NCBI GenBank assembly: GCA_025924475.1
Contig: JAICIH010000008.1
Span: 1 to 42,285 of the forward strand
Direction of reading: 5' to 3'
DNA length: 42,285 nucleotides
Source of the DNA: Bryobacteraceae bacterium
GTDB lineage: Bacteria > Acidobacteriota > Terriglobia > Bryobacterales > Bryobacteraceae
Positions 16,253-24,732 of this stretch are shown here, piece by piece; positions within the stretch are counted from its first letter, which is position 1; each line of letters opens with the position of its first letter. A program made the translations under genes and the position numbers. The notes beneath the pieces were generated by a model. The model did not search any database and was not told the DNA's origin. It saw nothing but the letters and a program-made list of their open reading frames with translations.

Positions 16253-16723
16253 CTAGGTCTCTACCGTAGCTTCGTGTTCGATCGGAAAGTTGACCGATCT
16301 CGAGATAAAGCAGAGCTCGTGCGCTTTGGCATGCAGCGCGGGAATATCGGCGGCGCGGGCCGGATCCGATATCTTCACGCGCGGGCGCAAGGTAACTTTC
16401 GTGAATTCACCGGCTCCGCCTGCGTGCTCCCTCATCTCACCGAGCGCCTCGTCTGTGTAAGAGCTGACCGCAATGCCCGCATCCGAACAGAGATGTAGAA
16501 ACCAAAGCATGTGGCAGGCCGAGAGCGAAGCCACCAGCAACTCTTCCGGGTTATAGCGGGATGCGTCCCCCCGGAACGCCGGGTCCGACGATCCCGTTAT
16601 CACGGCGCTCTTTCCCTCGGCGGAAATCTCGTGATCGCGGGCATAAGCACGATAGCCGCTGGTGCCTGTTCCGCGGTTGCCTGTCCAGGCGATTGTCACT
16701 CGATAATAATGTTCGCGCGCCAC
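16253..16723 (-). CDS. OsmC-family peroxiredoxin-like protein
   Basis: A 156-residue OsmC/YhfA-family protein, whose members reduce organic hydroperoxides with a cysteine pair. C70 lies in SLSACHMLWFL and C138 in HELCFISRSVNFP, the usual redox pair and spacing. N-terminal YYRVTIAWTGNRGTG and ISAEGKSAVITGSSDPAFRGD match the substrate-binding beta region. It begins at a GTG (16723); no strong ribosome-binding site is visible. It is transcribed divergently from the exported protein next to it and its start lies about 40 bases away, so a short shared promoter region is likely. Probably a stand-alone stress gene. Confidence 0.92.
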   Translation of the reverse strand: MAREHYYRVTIAWTGNRGTGTSGYRAYARDHEISAEGKSAVITGSSDPAFRGDASRYNPEELLVASLSACHMLWFLHLCSDAGIAVSSYTDEALGEMREHAGGAGEFTKVTLRPRVKISDPARAADIPALHAKAHELCFISRSVNFPIEHEATVET

Positions 16724-16761
16724 GAGAGTATCAGTATAAATGTAGAATCAAGCTGAAGCGC

Positions 16762-17931
16762 TTGGGAACGAAAATCAGCCTTCTATTGTTTTCGCTGCTT
16801 GCTCCCGTATGCGCGCAGCCGCCTCTCAGCGCGGATTCCGCGCGCCAAGTGCAACGATTGCTCGAAGAAGCTCCGAAGGGCGAAAAACTGGATTGCCAGA
16901 TCCGCACGCAACGCCCGTTTCTCGACTTCGCTTTCCGATTCGAATCCGGCTACATCGTCGCGTGCCCAGCCAAGATTTTCGATGGCGAAGCAAGCCGTCT
17001 GGGCTCCTTCGTACGCATCACGCCGGAAAATGGCAAGCCGATGTTTCTGGGCGAGGCCTTTGCTGTCCCCGCGGTCCCGGCCGAGACCCGAAAATTCAAT
17101 GATATTCGCAAGGTGAAGTCCTATCTGTTTATCAGTGGAGTCTTTGCACTCGGGGAAGGTAAGTATTCGGTGGCCGTTCTGGTTGGGGACAATCGCGGAC
17201 GTTACGTTCGAAAGGAATGGTCCGTCCGCGCCGAACGAAGCCGGGCCGAACGTTCGGTTGCTGTGACCCTGCCGGCTGGGACGATAACGCCTATGGCCCC
17301 CAAACCATGGAAAGGCGAAAGGGGGGATTCTCCTTCGGTTGCGCGATTGACTATTGTTCTGGATGCCGCGCCGATGAACCCGTATTCGCTGAGACTGCGC
17401 GCTTGGGATCGCGCCCTTCTGCTTGATTCGCTTTCTTCGGTTTTGACTCATACCCGGTCGCATTCGGTCCGCGTGGTGGCGATGAACATGGATCAGCAAC
17501 GGGAAATCTTTCGGGACGACGACTTTAACGCGGAGGATTGGTCGCGGTTGGCAACCCGTTTGCGCGACCTGGAACTGGGCACCATCTCGTATCGCGTGCT
17601 CGGACGCCAGCGCGGATGGTCGGACCTGTTGCTTAATATTCTGACTCGCGAAATGGATTCCGCCGAGCCATCGGATGCGGTGGTTTTCCTGGGACCTACG
17701 GCCCGGATTACCGAGAAGATTCCCGCCGAACTGCTGCCGCGCCGGACCGCCCCGAAGCCCGAATTCTTCTACATTGAATACTATCCATTTTGGCTGCGCG
17801 GCCGTGAGTATCCCGATGCGCTGGCGCACGTTACGCATGCTTTAGGCGGCCAGATTCTCAAAATCCACTCTCCCGGCGAGCTGGCGGCGGCTCTCAAGAA
17901 GATCGGCGAGCAGTTGGCCGGCGCCAATTAA
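16762..17931 (+). CDS. Exported protein of unknown function (VWFA-like, acidobacterial type)
   Basis: A 389-residue exported protein. The TTG at 16762 is chosen because it directly begins a signal peptide (GTKISLLLFSLLAPVCAQ); the frame stays open upstream only because it runs antisense to osmC. The first half holds a beta-rich region (FRFESGYIVACPAKIFDGEASRLGSF, then ALGEGKYSVAVLVGDNRGRYVRKEW). The second half resembles a degenerate von Willebrand A fold: RLTIVLDAAPMNPY, LLLDSLSSVL, SVRVVAMNM, DAVVFLGPTARI and ALGGQILKIHSPGELAAALKKI. The metal-binding D-x-S-x-S is not evident. Such proteins are common and uncharacterised in acidobacteria; periplasmic or surface location is likely, function unknown. 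Confidence 0.7.
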   Translation: MGTKISLLLFSLLAPVCAQPPLSADSARQVQRLLEEAPKGEKLDCQIRTQRPFLDFAFRFESGYIVACPAKIFDGEASRLGSFVRITPENGKPMFLGEAFAVPAVPAETRKFNDIRKVKSYLFISGVFALGEGKYSVAVLVGDNRGRYVRKEWSVRAERSRAERSVAVTLPAGTITPMAPKPWKGERGDSPSVARLTIVLDAAPMNPYSLRLRAWDRALLLDSLSSVLTHTRSHSVRVVAMNMDQQREIFRDDDFNAEDWSRLATRLRDLELGTISYRVLGRQRGWSDLLLNILTREMDSAEPSDAVVFLGPTARITEKIPAELLPRRTAPKPEFFYIEYYPFWLRGREYPDALAHVTHALGGQILKIHSPGELAAALKKIGEQLAGAN

Positions 17932-18006
17932 ACTTCTTGAAATTCCCTCCGAACGGGCGTATGATCCGGCCAGATGGAGTAATCCTCGAGAGAAAGGAGT
18001 CCTCGT

Positions 18007-18288
18007 GTGAATTTGACGTTCCATTTGAGCCTGTGGGGCATTCTACTGCTTATCGTGATTGGGCTGTTTATATACCGCCGCTGGCTTGAGAATCATGACG
18101 ATCCGTACATTCACCTGCATAACGACTCGCACGACAGCAGCATCATCACTTCGCAAAATTCGGCGGCCAAGCGTCTCGATACTGTCGACAAGCTGAAGAA
18201 TGGTTTACTGATCGCAGTGATCGTTTACGCGCTGGCGATTCTGGGGATAGTCGGCTATCTTGCCTGGAACACACCGGGTACCAGCTAG
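18007..18288 (+). CDS. Small two-helix membrane protein of unknown function
   Basis: A 93-residue protein starting at GTG 18007, seven bases after a strong AAAGGAG ribosome-binding site. It has one membrane helix near the start (LWGILLLIVIGLFIYR), a polar, histidine-rich loop (HDDPYIHLHNDSHDSS), and a second helix near the end (LLIAVIVYALAILGIVGYLAW). I do not recognise the family. The gene ends in a CTAG that is also the stop of the convergent AI-2E-type transporter, so the two share stop bases. Confidence 0.65.
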   Translation: MNLTFHLSLWGILLLIVIGLFIYRRWLENHDDPYIHLHNDSHDSSIITSQNSAAKRLDTVDKLKNGLLIAVIVYALAILGIVGYLAWNTPGTS

Positions 18289-19334
18289 CGAATCGGGGCG
18301 AACTGCTTAGTAGCCGACGCCGCTCGTAGATGTACGAGTGCGACTTTGGCTATTGCAAGAACGGGAACGGAGAAGAACATTCCCGGAATTCCGCCGATTT
18401 TTTCGCCTGCCAGCACGCCGAATAACACGAGCAGCGGATGTAGCTCAACGCCGCTGCTCATCAGGTACGGATTCAGCACGTAGTCTTGAAACACGCGGTA
18501 GAGCGCCCAGAAACATAAGATCCAGAGTAGTCCTCCGGTACCAGCGAGACCGCAGACCACCAGGATGATGACGAGTGCAGCCGCCGGTCCGACTACAGGA
18601 AGGAACTCCAGCGCGCCGGCCGTGCCGGCCAGCAAAAGCGTATAGGGCTCGCCCATCGCGGTGAGAAAGATCGCCCAAGCTGCGAACGAGGCGACCGCCA
18701 AAATCACCAGAGTCCGGGTGTAGTTTCTGAGGACCAGGTGGATGTCATTCAAGATCAATTCGGCTGTCGTGTGCTGCGTGTTATCGAAGCTGGAGAGCAG
18801 CGCCACGCGGATTTCCCGGGCATCCTTGAGGAAGAAGAACGTCAGGATGGGGACGAGAATGATCGGCAGCAGGTAGCCGACACCGGAGAGAATTTCCGTA
18901 CTTAGCCGCTGAATAAAAGGAACTACGCTCGACTGCAGGTTTGCGGCTTCGCGACGTAGCGCTTCCATGACCTGTTCTCTAGCTGGTTCGGCCCAGGTGG
19001 GGAGGGGCAGCGTGGCAAGCCGCCCACTCGCGAGCAGAGCGGGCAGCCGGGTCGCGAGATTCGTCGCTTCAGAAGCCAGCCTGGGAATTAAGGCAAAGCC
19101 CATGCCCACCAAGGCGCCTATAAGGGACACGTAGACCAATCCCAGAGCGAGTGTCCGCCGCTTCTGTACGAATCGCTCCAACAAAGAAACGATTGGCGCG
19201 AGCATATAGGCCAAGAAAATCGCCGCCGCGAAGACCATCAGCGTTTCGCGGATGGAGTAGGCGATGAGCAGGAGAAGAGCGAACAGCGTAATCGTCCACG
19301 CGACACGAAACGCCTTCGGATCGATGCCTAGCAT
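18285..19334 (-). CDS. AI-2E family (PerM/YdiK-like) transporter
   Basis: A 349-residue membrane protein of the AI-2E transporter family. Family members have about eight helices and have been linked to export of autoinducer-2 or to sodium/proton exchange, so the transported species is not certain. Landmarks: SIRETLMVFAAAIFLAYMLAPIVSLLERF, then a long amphipathic region with RLPALLASGRLATLP, PIILVPILTFFFLKD, and the typical C-terminal region EFLPVVGPAAALVIIL, VFQDYVLNPYLMSSGVELHPLLVLFGVLAGEKIGGIPGMFFSVP. Start ATG 19334 lies 12 bases from the divergent carboxyltransferase start, so the promoters must overlap the coding ends. Confidence 0.93.
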   Translation of the reverse strand: MLGIDPKAFRVAWTITLFALLLLIAYSIRETLMVFAAAIFLAYMLAPIVSLLERFVQKRRTLALGLVYVSLIGALVGMGFALIPRLASEATNLATRLPALLASGRLATLPLPTWAEPAREQVMEALRREAANLQSSVVPFIQRLSTEILSGVGYLLPIILVPILTFFFLKDAREIRVALLSSFDNTQHTTAELILNDIHLVLRNYTRTLVILAVASFAAWAIFLTAMGEPYTLLLAGTAGALEFLPVVGPAAALVIILVVCGLAGTGGLLWILCFWALYRVFQDYVLNPYLMSSGVELHPLLVLFGVLAGEKIGGIPGMFFSVPVLAIAKVALVHLRAASATKQFAPIR

Positions 19335-19346
19335 AACGTCCCCCGC

Positions 19347-20942
19347 ATGATTGTTAGACTAGCAATTACCGAAGTGCCGGATCTTACTCGCGACGCGCGC
19401 GTTTTGGCCGCGGATCTTCACGTGCTCGAAGAGCGGCTTCGCGGTGGCGGCGGCGACCGGAAGATTGAAAAACAGCACCGCGACGGCAAGCTGACGGCGC
19501 GTGAGCGCATCGCGCATCTCCTTGATCCGAATCCACCGTTTCTTGAAATCGGCCTTTTGATTGCTTATGACAAATATGATGGGCAGGCGCCGGCCGGCGG
19601 TGTGGTGACTGGAATCGGCGCAATCGAAGGGCGTCCCGCCGTTGTCGTAGCGAACGACGCTACCGTGAAGGCCGGCGCGTGGTGGCCCGAAACCATCACG
19701 AAGATTCTGCGTGCGCAGGAGATCGCGATGCGGAATCGCATTCCGATCGTGTATCTTGTCGATTCTGCCGGCGTGAACCTGCCGCTGCAGGACGGCATTT
19801 TCCCCGGTCAATATGGCGCGGCGCGAATTTTCTATTACAACTCGCTTATGCGCCGCCGGCTGCGCATTCGCCAGATTGCTGCAGTCATGGGGCCGTGCAT
19901 CGCGGGTGGCGCATACTTGCCGGCGCTCAGCGATGTAATCATCATGGTCGACAAAGTGAGCTTTATGGGGCTCGGCGGACCGAACCTCGTAAAAGGGGCG
20001 GTTGGCCAGACAATAGATGCCGAGTCTCTGGGCGGCGCTGAGATGCATACCGCGCACAGCGGCGTGGCGCACTATCGCGCAGCGGACGATAGTGCTTGTC
20101 TCAAGATGATCCGGCAGCAGTTTCGCGAAATGCCGCCGCCAGCGCCGCGTCCTTCCGGCAAGCCGCCACGTGGCCAGGCCGAACACCTGTACACAATTCT
20201 TCCGGGCGATCATCGGCTGCCGTATCACATGGAAGAGCTGTTGGATTGTTTTCTCGATGCCGACGAGCAGCTCGAATTTCAGCCTGATTATGCGCCGGAA
20301 TTTCTATGTTTGACGGCGCGCTTGAATGGCCGCTCGATCGGTGTGATCGCAAACCGGCGTGGATTTTTAAAAAGCGGGGCCGGGCCGCGCGTCGGCGGCA
20401 TTGTCTACCCGGAATCGGCGCGCAAGGTGACGTATTTCGTCGAAAACGCCGAGCGGCATCGATTGCCGCTGCTTTATGTGCAGGATGTTTCGGGCTTCAT
20501 GGTGGGTGTGGAAGCGGAAACCGCAGGCATTATTCGCGCCGGCGCGGAAATGGTGGAAAGCATGGCGTGCGCCACGGTGCCGAAGATCGTGCTCACGGTG
20601 AATCATGCGAGCGGAGCAGGGTACTACGCTATGGCTGCGCAGGGATTCGATCCGAATTTCACCTTCAGTTGGCCGACGGCGCGAATCGGCGTAATGGAAG
20701 GCGAGTCCGCCATCGGTGCCATCTATGGCCCCGAATTGGAAAAACTCAAAGCCGCGGGTCAGCCGGTTCCGGCCGAGCTGGAGGCCAAGATCGCGCAAAC
20801 ACGCGCCGATTACGAACGCTGGCTGGACGCCAGGTACGCGGCGGCGCGCGGTCATTGCGATGCCCTGATCGACCCCATCGAAACCCGCGCCGTGCTCGAT
20901 TTCGCATTCGAGGTTGCCCAAAATGGATCTACTCATTCATGA
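19347..20942 (+). CDS. Acyl-CoA carboxylase carboxyltransferase (methylcrotonyl-CoA carboxylase beta-like)
   Basis: A 531-residue biotin-dependent carboxyltransferase, the size and sequence type of methylcrotonyl-CoA carboxylase beta (leucine degradation), though propionyl/geranyl-CoA relatives are possible. N-terminal GKLTARERIAHLLDPNPPFLEIG, AGGVVTGIGAIEGRPAVVVANDATVKAG, the motif YLVDSAGVNLPLQDGIFPG, GPCIAGGAYLPALSD and the second crotonase-like half (GGIVYPESARKVTYFVENA, YVQDVSGFMVG, NHASGAGYYAM, WPTARIGVMEGESA) are all present. No biotin carboxylase or biotin carrier gene is in the window, so its partner must be elsewhere. The stop overlaps the next gene by 20 bases, tying it to an enoyl-CoA hydratase. 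Confidence 0.92.
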   Translation: MIVRLAITEVPDLTRDARVLAADLHVLEERLRGGGGDRKIEKQHRDGKLTARERIAHLLDPNPPFLEIGLLIAYDKYDGQAPAGGVVTGIGAIEGRPAVVVANDATVKAGAWWPETITKILRAQEIAMRNRIPIVYLVDSAGVNLPLQDGIFPGQYGAARIFYYNSLMRRRLRIRQIAAVMGPCIAGGAYLPALSDVIIMVDKVSFMGLGGPNLVKGAVGQTIDAESLGGAEMHTAHSGVAHYRAADDSACLKMIRQQFREMPPPAPRPSGKPPRGQAEHLYTILPGDHRLPYHMEELLDCFLDADEQLEFQPDYAPEFLCLTARLNGRSIGVIANRRGFLKSGAGPRVGGIVYPESARKVTYFVENAERHRLPLLYVQDVSGFMVGVEAETAGIIRAGAEMVESMACATVPKIVLTVNHASGAGYYAMAAQGFDPNFTFSWPTARIGVMEGESAIGAIYGPELEKLKAAGQPVPAELEAKIAQTRADYERWLDARYAAARGHCDALIDPIETRAVLDFAFEVAQNGSTHS

Positions 20943-21699
20943 GAAACATCGCGTCCTGCATTTGACTTTGAACCGACCCGGGAAGCGCAACGCTTTAACC
21001 GCGGAAATGTGTTCGGGCATTGTTCGCGCCGTCAACGAAGCACAGGAGCGAAGTGACATCGGCTGCATCCTGTTGAGCGCAACCGGAAGCGTTTTCTGTG
21101 CGGGAATGGATTTGGACGAAGCCGCAGAGGCCGATGGGGATCGGTTGTTTCAGCCGCATGATGATGTGTTTTCGATCGGCGCCACATCGTTGAAGCCGCT
21201 GGTGGTCTGCGTTAATGGCGCGGCGCTGGGCGGCGGATTGGGCCTCGTGGCGCAGGGACATGTGGTGGTCGCGTCGGATCTGGCGGTTTTTGGCCTTCCG
21301 GAAATTCGCCTTGGGCTCTGGCCTTTTGTGGTGTATCGCGCGGTAGAAGCCGCGCTAGGCCCACGGCGTACGCTACAGCTCAGCCTGACCGGAGACCTGT
21401 TTCAGCCTGCTGAAGCGCTCGATTGGGGACTCGTACACCGAGTCTGTCCATCGATGGAGGTGGTTGATCGTGCCAAGGCTATGGCGCGTGAACTCGCAAA
21501 GGCCAGTCCGCGCGCGCTCGTCGCAGGGATGCAATATTTCCAAGGCTCGCGCGGCAAGTCCTGGAAGGATGCGGGCGAACTTGCCGCCGCTATGCGCGCC
21601 GAACTGATGGCGAGCGACGATTTTCAAGAAGGGATCGCGGCGTTCAAGCAAAAGCGCGAGCCTCGCTGGCCGAGCATGCCGGCCGAGTTTTATAAGTAG
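20923..21699 (+). CDS. Enoyl-CoA hydratase/isomerase family protein
   Basis: A 258-residue crotonase-fold protein starting at ATG 20923, inside the end of the carboxyltransferase gene. Given that partner, 3-methylglutaconyl-CoA hydratase is the natural guess. Seen: LTLNRPGKRNALTAEM, the oxyanion-hole segments VFCAGMDLDE and NGAALGGGLGLVAQ, and FGLPEIRLGLWPF carrying the second catalytic glutamate position. The first catalytic glutamate of hydratases (GGGCEL) is replaced by glycine (GGGLGL), which is more like isomerases or other single-acid family members. So the family is certain, the exact reaction is not. Confidence 0.88.
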   Translation: MDLLIHEKHRVLHLTLNRPGKRNALTAEMCSGIVRAVNEAQERSDIGCILLSATGSVFCAGMDLDEAAEADGDRLFQPHDDVFSIGATSLKPLVVCVNGAALGGGLGLVAQGHVVVASDLAVFGLPEIRLGLWPFVVYRAVEAALGPRRTLQLSLTGDLFQPAEALDWGLVHRVCPSMEVVDRAKAMARELAKASPRALVAGMQYFQGSRGKSWKDAGELAAAMRAELMASDDFQEGIAAFKQKREPRWPSMPAEFYK

Positions 21700-22940
21700 T
21701 GTTCGTATTCGTTCTGGCAGCGGTGACTTTCTACAAGGACGTGCTGCCGATTTTGCAGGAACACTGTCAAAGCTGTCATCGGCCGGGCGAAATTGCGCCG
21801 GTGGCGCTAGAAACCTACGCGCAGACGCGGCCGTACGCCGCAGCAATTCGCGAACTCACCACACTGCGCCGTATGCCGCCGTGGTTTGCCGATCCCTGCT
21901 GCGGCCATTTTTCGAATAATCCATCGCTTTCTAACAAGGAGATCGCGAAGTTAGCGGAGTGGGCAAAAGCACATGCACCCGCGGGGCCGGCAGCCGATGC
22001 TCCGCCGCCTCGCCATTGGCAAGCGGGTTGGAATATCGACCGTCCGGATGTGGTTTTGCAAATGCCGCAGGCTAAGCGGATACCGGCGACGGGCGATGTG
22101 CCGTATCAATACATCATTCTCCCCACGGGCTTCAAGGAAGACCGCTGGGTGCGTATGTCCGAAATTCGCCCGTCAAATCGCGCAGTCGTACACCATGCGG
22201 TCGCCTATATTCGTCCGCCTTCTTCGTCATGGTTGCGAGGCGCGCCGCGCGGGGTACCGTTCAGCGCTGATGATCTACCCACTCCGAAACTGCGCCAGGA
22301 CGCGCGCTGGACGGATAGCGACGTTCTGCTGGTGTATGCGCCGGGCAGCCTTCCGGATGGCTGGCCAAAAGGCTTCGCGAAACTCGTTCCGGCCGGCTCG
22401 GATATCGTTTTGCAAATGCACTACACGACACGGGAAGGCCGTCCCACACAAGATCGCACGAGTGTGGGCCTGGTGTTTTCGGAGCGGCCTGAGAAACGCG
22501 TACACACGTTGCAACTGACAAACGACCGCTTCCAAATTCCGCCGGGCGAGGCGAACTATCGCGTGCAAGTGCATGGCTCTCTGCCAAACGATGCGCTGCT
22601 GCTCAGCCTGTTTCCTCATATGCATCTACGCGGCAAAACGTTCGAGTACAACATCGTGGAGCCGCACGGGCGCATCCGCACTTTGCTGCGCATTCCGCAC
22701 TACGATTTTTTCTGGCAGCTCAGCTATCGCTTGGCGGAGCCCATTCCGCTCAAGGCCGGTACTGTATTACAAGCTATTGCGACGTTCGATAATTCGAAGA
22801 ACAACCCGCACAACCCGGATCCCAGTGCAACTGTGACGTGGGGCGAACAAACGTGGGCGGAGATGATGGTTGGATTCTTCGACGTTGCGGTGGATCCCGC
22901 GGTCGATAAACGGCAATTCTTTGTGAGGGGCGCGCGCTGA
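21699..22940 (+). CDS. Cytochrome c / copper type II monooxygenase-like protein
   Basis: A 413-residue protein joining a class I-like heme-binding motif and a copper monooxygenase-like region. C23-x-x-C26-H27 (HCQSCHRPGE) is a heme c site in a planctomycete/acidobacterial type domain; it is followed by a region resembling peptidylglycine/dopamine monooxygenases. The expected copper ligands are present in order: H165-H166 (VVHHAVAYI), H241 (LQMHYTT), H307-x-H309 (FPHMHLRG) and a methionine at 389 or 390 (WAEMMVGFF). Spacing agrees with the two-copper core. It starts at GTG 21699, overlapping the previous stop (TAGTG), because an in-frame stop lies just upstream. The hydrophobic N-terminus FVFVLAAV is short for a signal peptide. 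Substrate unknown. Confidence 0.8.
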   Translation: MFVFVLAAVTFYKDVLPILQEHCQSCHRPGEIAPVALETYAQTRPYAAAIRELTTLRRMPPWFADPCCGHFSNNPSLSNKEIAKLAEWAKAHAPAGPAADAPPPRHWQAGWNIDRPDVVLQMPQAKRIPATGDVPYQYIILPTGFKEDRWVRMSEIRPSNRAVVHHAVAYIRPPSSSWLRGAPRGVPFSADDLPTPKLRQDARWTDSDVLLVYAPGSLPDGWPKGFAKLVPAGSDIVLQMHYTTREGRPTQDRTSVGLVFSERPEKRVHTLQLTNDRFQIPPGEANYRVQVHGSLPNDALLLSLFPHMHLRGKTFEYNIVEPHGRIRTLLRIPHYDFFWQLSYRLAEPIPLKAGTVLQAIATFDNSKNNPHNPDPSATVTWGEQTWAEMMVGFFDVAVDPAVDKRQFFVRGAR

Positions 22941-22986
22941 CCTGCTCCATTCGGATTCAATCGCCAAATCGGCTATTCTGACTTAT

Positions 22987-23289
22987 ATGGGCAGCGCCAA
23001 TGGCGGCTTTCGTGAAATACCTCGCACGGGCAATCCGATGGTCGATGCCGCGCTGCAGCGGATGCAAGAGCGTAACGATTCGCGCTTCCGCGATATCGAA
23101 GACGCAATGGTTGTACAGGCTCACCTGGAAAAAAAGATGTCCGAAGTGCTTAGACGGCATGCCGAGCTCCTGGCAAGCCAGGATGAAAGTCTCGAGCGGC
23201 ACAAGTTGCGAATGGAAGAATTCGACGACAAATTGAATGCGTTGATCGATATCATTATGCGCCGTGAATCGGGCTCCGCTCCAGGCTAA
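22987..23289 (+). CDS. Small coiled-coil protein of unknown function
   Basis: A 100-residue, highly charged protein starting at ATG 22987. After a short PRTGNPMVDAALQRMQERND leader the rest is almost one long helix with heptad-like hydrophobic spacing (RFRDIEDAMVVQAHLEKKM, then MEEFDDKLNALIDIIM), so it should form a coiled coil. There is no signal or membrane segment. I do not recognise a family. It ends overlapping the end of the convergent rhamnulokinase gene by about four bases. Its 46-base gap to the copper protein suggests a separate promoter or read-through. Confidence 0.6.
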   Translation: MGSANGGFREIPRTGNPMVDAALQRMQERNDSRFRDIEDAMVVQAHLEKKMSEVLRRHAELLASQDESLERHKLRMEEFDDKLNALIDIIMRRESGSAPG

Positions 23290-24713
23290 AGAGCAGCTTT
23301 AGGCTGGAACTCTTCGACTTCGAAGGACTGCCGCACGATGGCGCGCAACTCTTCAAGCGATCCAACGTTCCCTGTGCCCAATGCCTGAGTCAGCGCGTTT
23401 CCGGCGGAGGTGGCTTCCGCCGGCCCGGCGACTACCCGCCGCCCGGTGACATCCGCCGCAAGCTGATTGAGCAGCCGGTTGCGCGAGCCGCCGCCCACAA
23501 TATGGATTACTTTGATATCGCGGCCGGTGACTTGTTCCAACAGTTCCAACACTTGCTTGTAGCGAACCGCCAAGCTGTATAAGATCAGACGGGTGATGCT
23601 GCCTGCGTCGTGTGGCGGTTGTTGCCCCGTTTCGTGGCAATACTCGACAATGCGCCGGGGATGATTGCCGGGTGAAATGAATTCGTCAAGATCGAGCACG
23701 GTTTCCGATGGTGAAGCCGCGCCGGCGCGCTCCATGAGCTCGGCGTAGGAGTAGTCCTCGCCATCTCGCGCCCATGCCCGTTTGCATTCCTGCAGCACCC
23801 AAAGCCCGGGAATATTTTTCAGAAAGCGGATTTTGTTTTGCACGCCCGCTTCGTTGGTAAAGTTCGCTTCGAGCGACGCATCGGTAATAATCGGGTCATC
23901 CAGCTCCACGCCCATCAACGACCATGTTCCCGAGCTGATGTAACACCAATCGTTGCTCGCCGGGGCGGGCACCGCGGCCACTGCGGAGGCCGTATCATGC
24001 GATCCGATGGTGTAGACCAGCGTCTCGTGCTCCAGATTGCAGAGTTCGGCGATGTACGGCAGGACCGGGCCCAACTCCATTCCCGGGTCGGTGAGCTTAC
24101 CCAGAAAGCTGCCGGTGATGCCGAGCTGGCGCAGCATATCCGTCGCAAATTGTTTCTTAATGGGGTTGTAGAACTGCGATGTGCTCGCGATGGTGCGTTC
24201 GGACGCCCGCGCTCCCGTCAAGAAGTAATTGAACAGGTCGGGCATGAACAGGAGCTGCGAGGCGCAGGCCAGGACTTGCGGCATATCGCGCTGCACGGCA
24301 TGGAGCTGGTAGAGCGAATTGATTTCCATGAACTGAATGCCGGTCTGGCGAAAGATTTCCTTCCGCGGCACTTTGGCAAAAACTTCCTGGAATGTGCCTA
24401 GATTGCGGGCATCGCGATAGTGGCGCGGATTGTCGAGCAAACTGCCATCGGCGCTTAGGAGCCCGAAGTCCACACCCCAGGTGTCGACCGCGATGCCGTC
24501 CAGTTGCTCAGTATTCTTTTGGGCAGCGCGAATACCTTCGCACATCTCGTGAAAGAGCCGCAGCGTGTCCCAGTAAAGGCCGGTGGGCAGACGCACCGGA
24601 ACGTTCGCGAAACGGTGTAATTCGGCCAATTCGACCTTACCGCCGCCCAAATGCGCCAGCATCGCGCGCCCGCTCTCGGCCCCCAGGTCCAACGCCAGGT
24701 AACTTCGCTTCAT
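23286..24713 (-). CDS. rhaB: Rhamnulokinase (FGGY kinase)
   Basis: A 475-residue FGGY-family sugar kinase, matching rhamnulokinase, which phosphorylates L-rhamnulose before aldol cleavage. Seen: LALDLGAESGRAMLAHL (ATP-binding phosphate loop), GIAVDTWGVDFGLL, SLYQLHA, PDLFNYFLTGARASERTIASTSQFYNP, YTIGSHDTASAVAAVP with the likely catalytic Asp, YISSGTWSLMGVEL, and the FGGY-like C-terminal IHIVGGGSRNRLLNQLAADVTGRRVVAGPAEATSAGNALTQA. No rhamnose isomerase, aldolase or regulator is present nearby; only the MFS transporter directly upstream on the same strand, 19 bases away, which is likely its partner. Confidence 0.92.
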   Translation of the reverse strand: MKRSYLALDLGAESGRAMLAHLGGGKVELAELHRFANVPVRLPTGLYWDTLRLFHEMCEGIRAAQKNTEQLDGIAVDTWGVDFGLLSADGSLLDNPRHYRDARNLGTFQEVFAKVPRKEIFRQTGIQFMEINSLYQLHAVQRDMPQVLACASQLLFMPDLFNYFLTGARASERTIASTSQFYNPIKKQFATDMLRQLGITGSFLGKLTDPGMELGPVLPYIAELCNLEHETLVYTIGSHDTASAVAAVPAPASNDWCYISSGTWSLMGVELDDPIITDASLEANFTNEAGVQNKIRFLKNIPGLWVLQECKRAWARDGEDYSYAELMERAGAASPSETVLDLDEFISPGNHPRRIVEYCHETGQQPPHDAGSITRLILYSLAVRYKQVLELLEQVTGRDIKVIHIVGGGSRNRLLNQLAADVTGRRVVAGPAEATSAGNALTQALGTGNVGSLEELRAIVRQSFEVEEFQPKAAL

Positions 24714-24732
24714 CGAGAGCGAGTATAACGTT

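Noticed and set aside
16783..17838. A 351-codon open frame on the minus strand
   Set aside because: It lies entirely opposite the exported protein gene, has arginine/histidine-rich composition and no domain; it is a by-product of GC-rich codon use.
19359..20228. A 289-codon minus-strand frame
   Set aside because: Antisense to the carboxyltransferase, with no family pattern.
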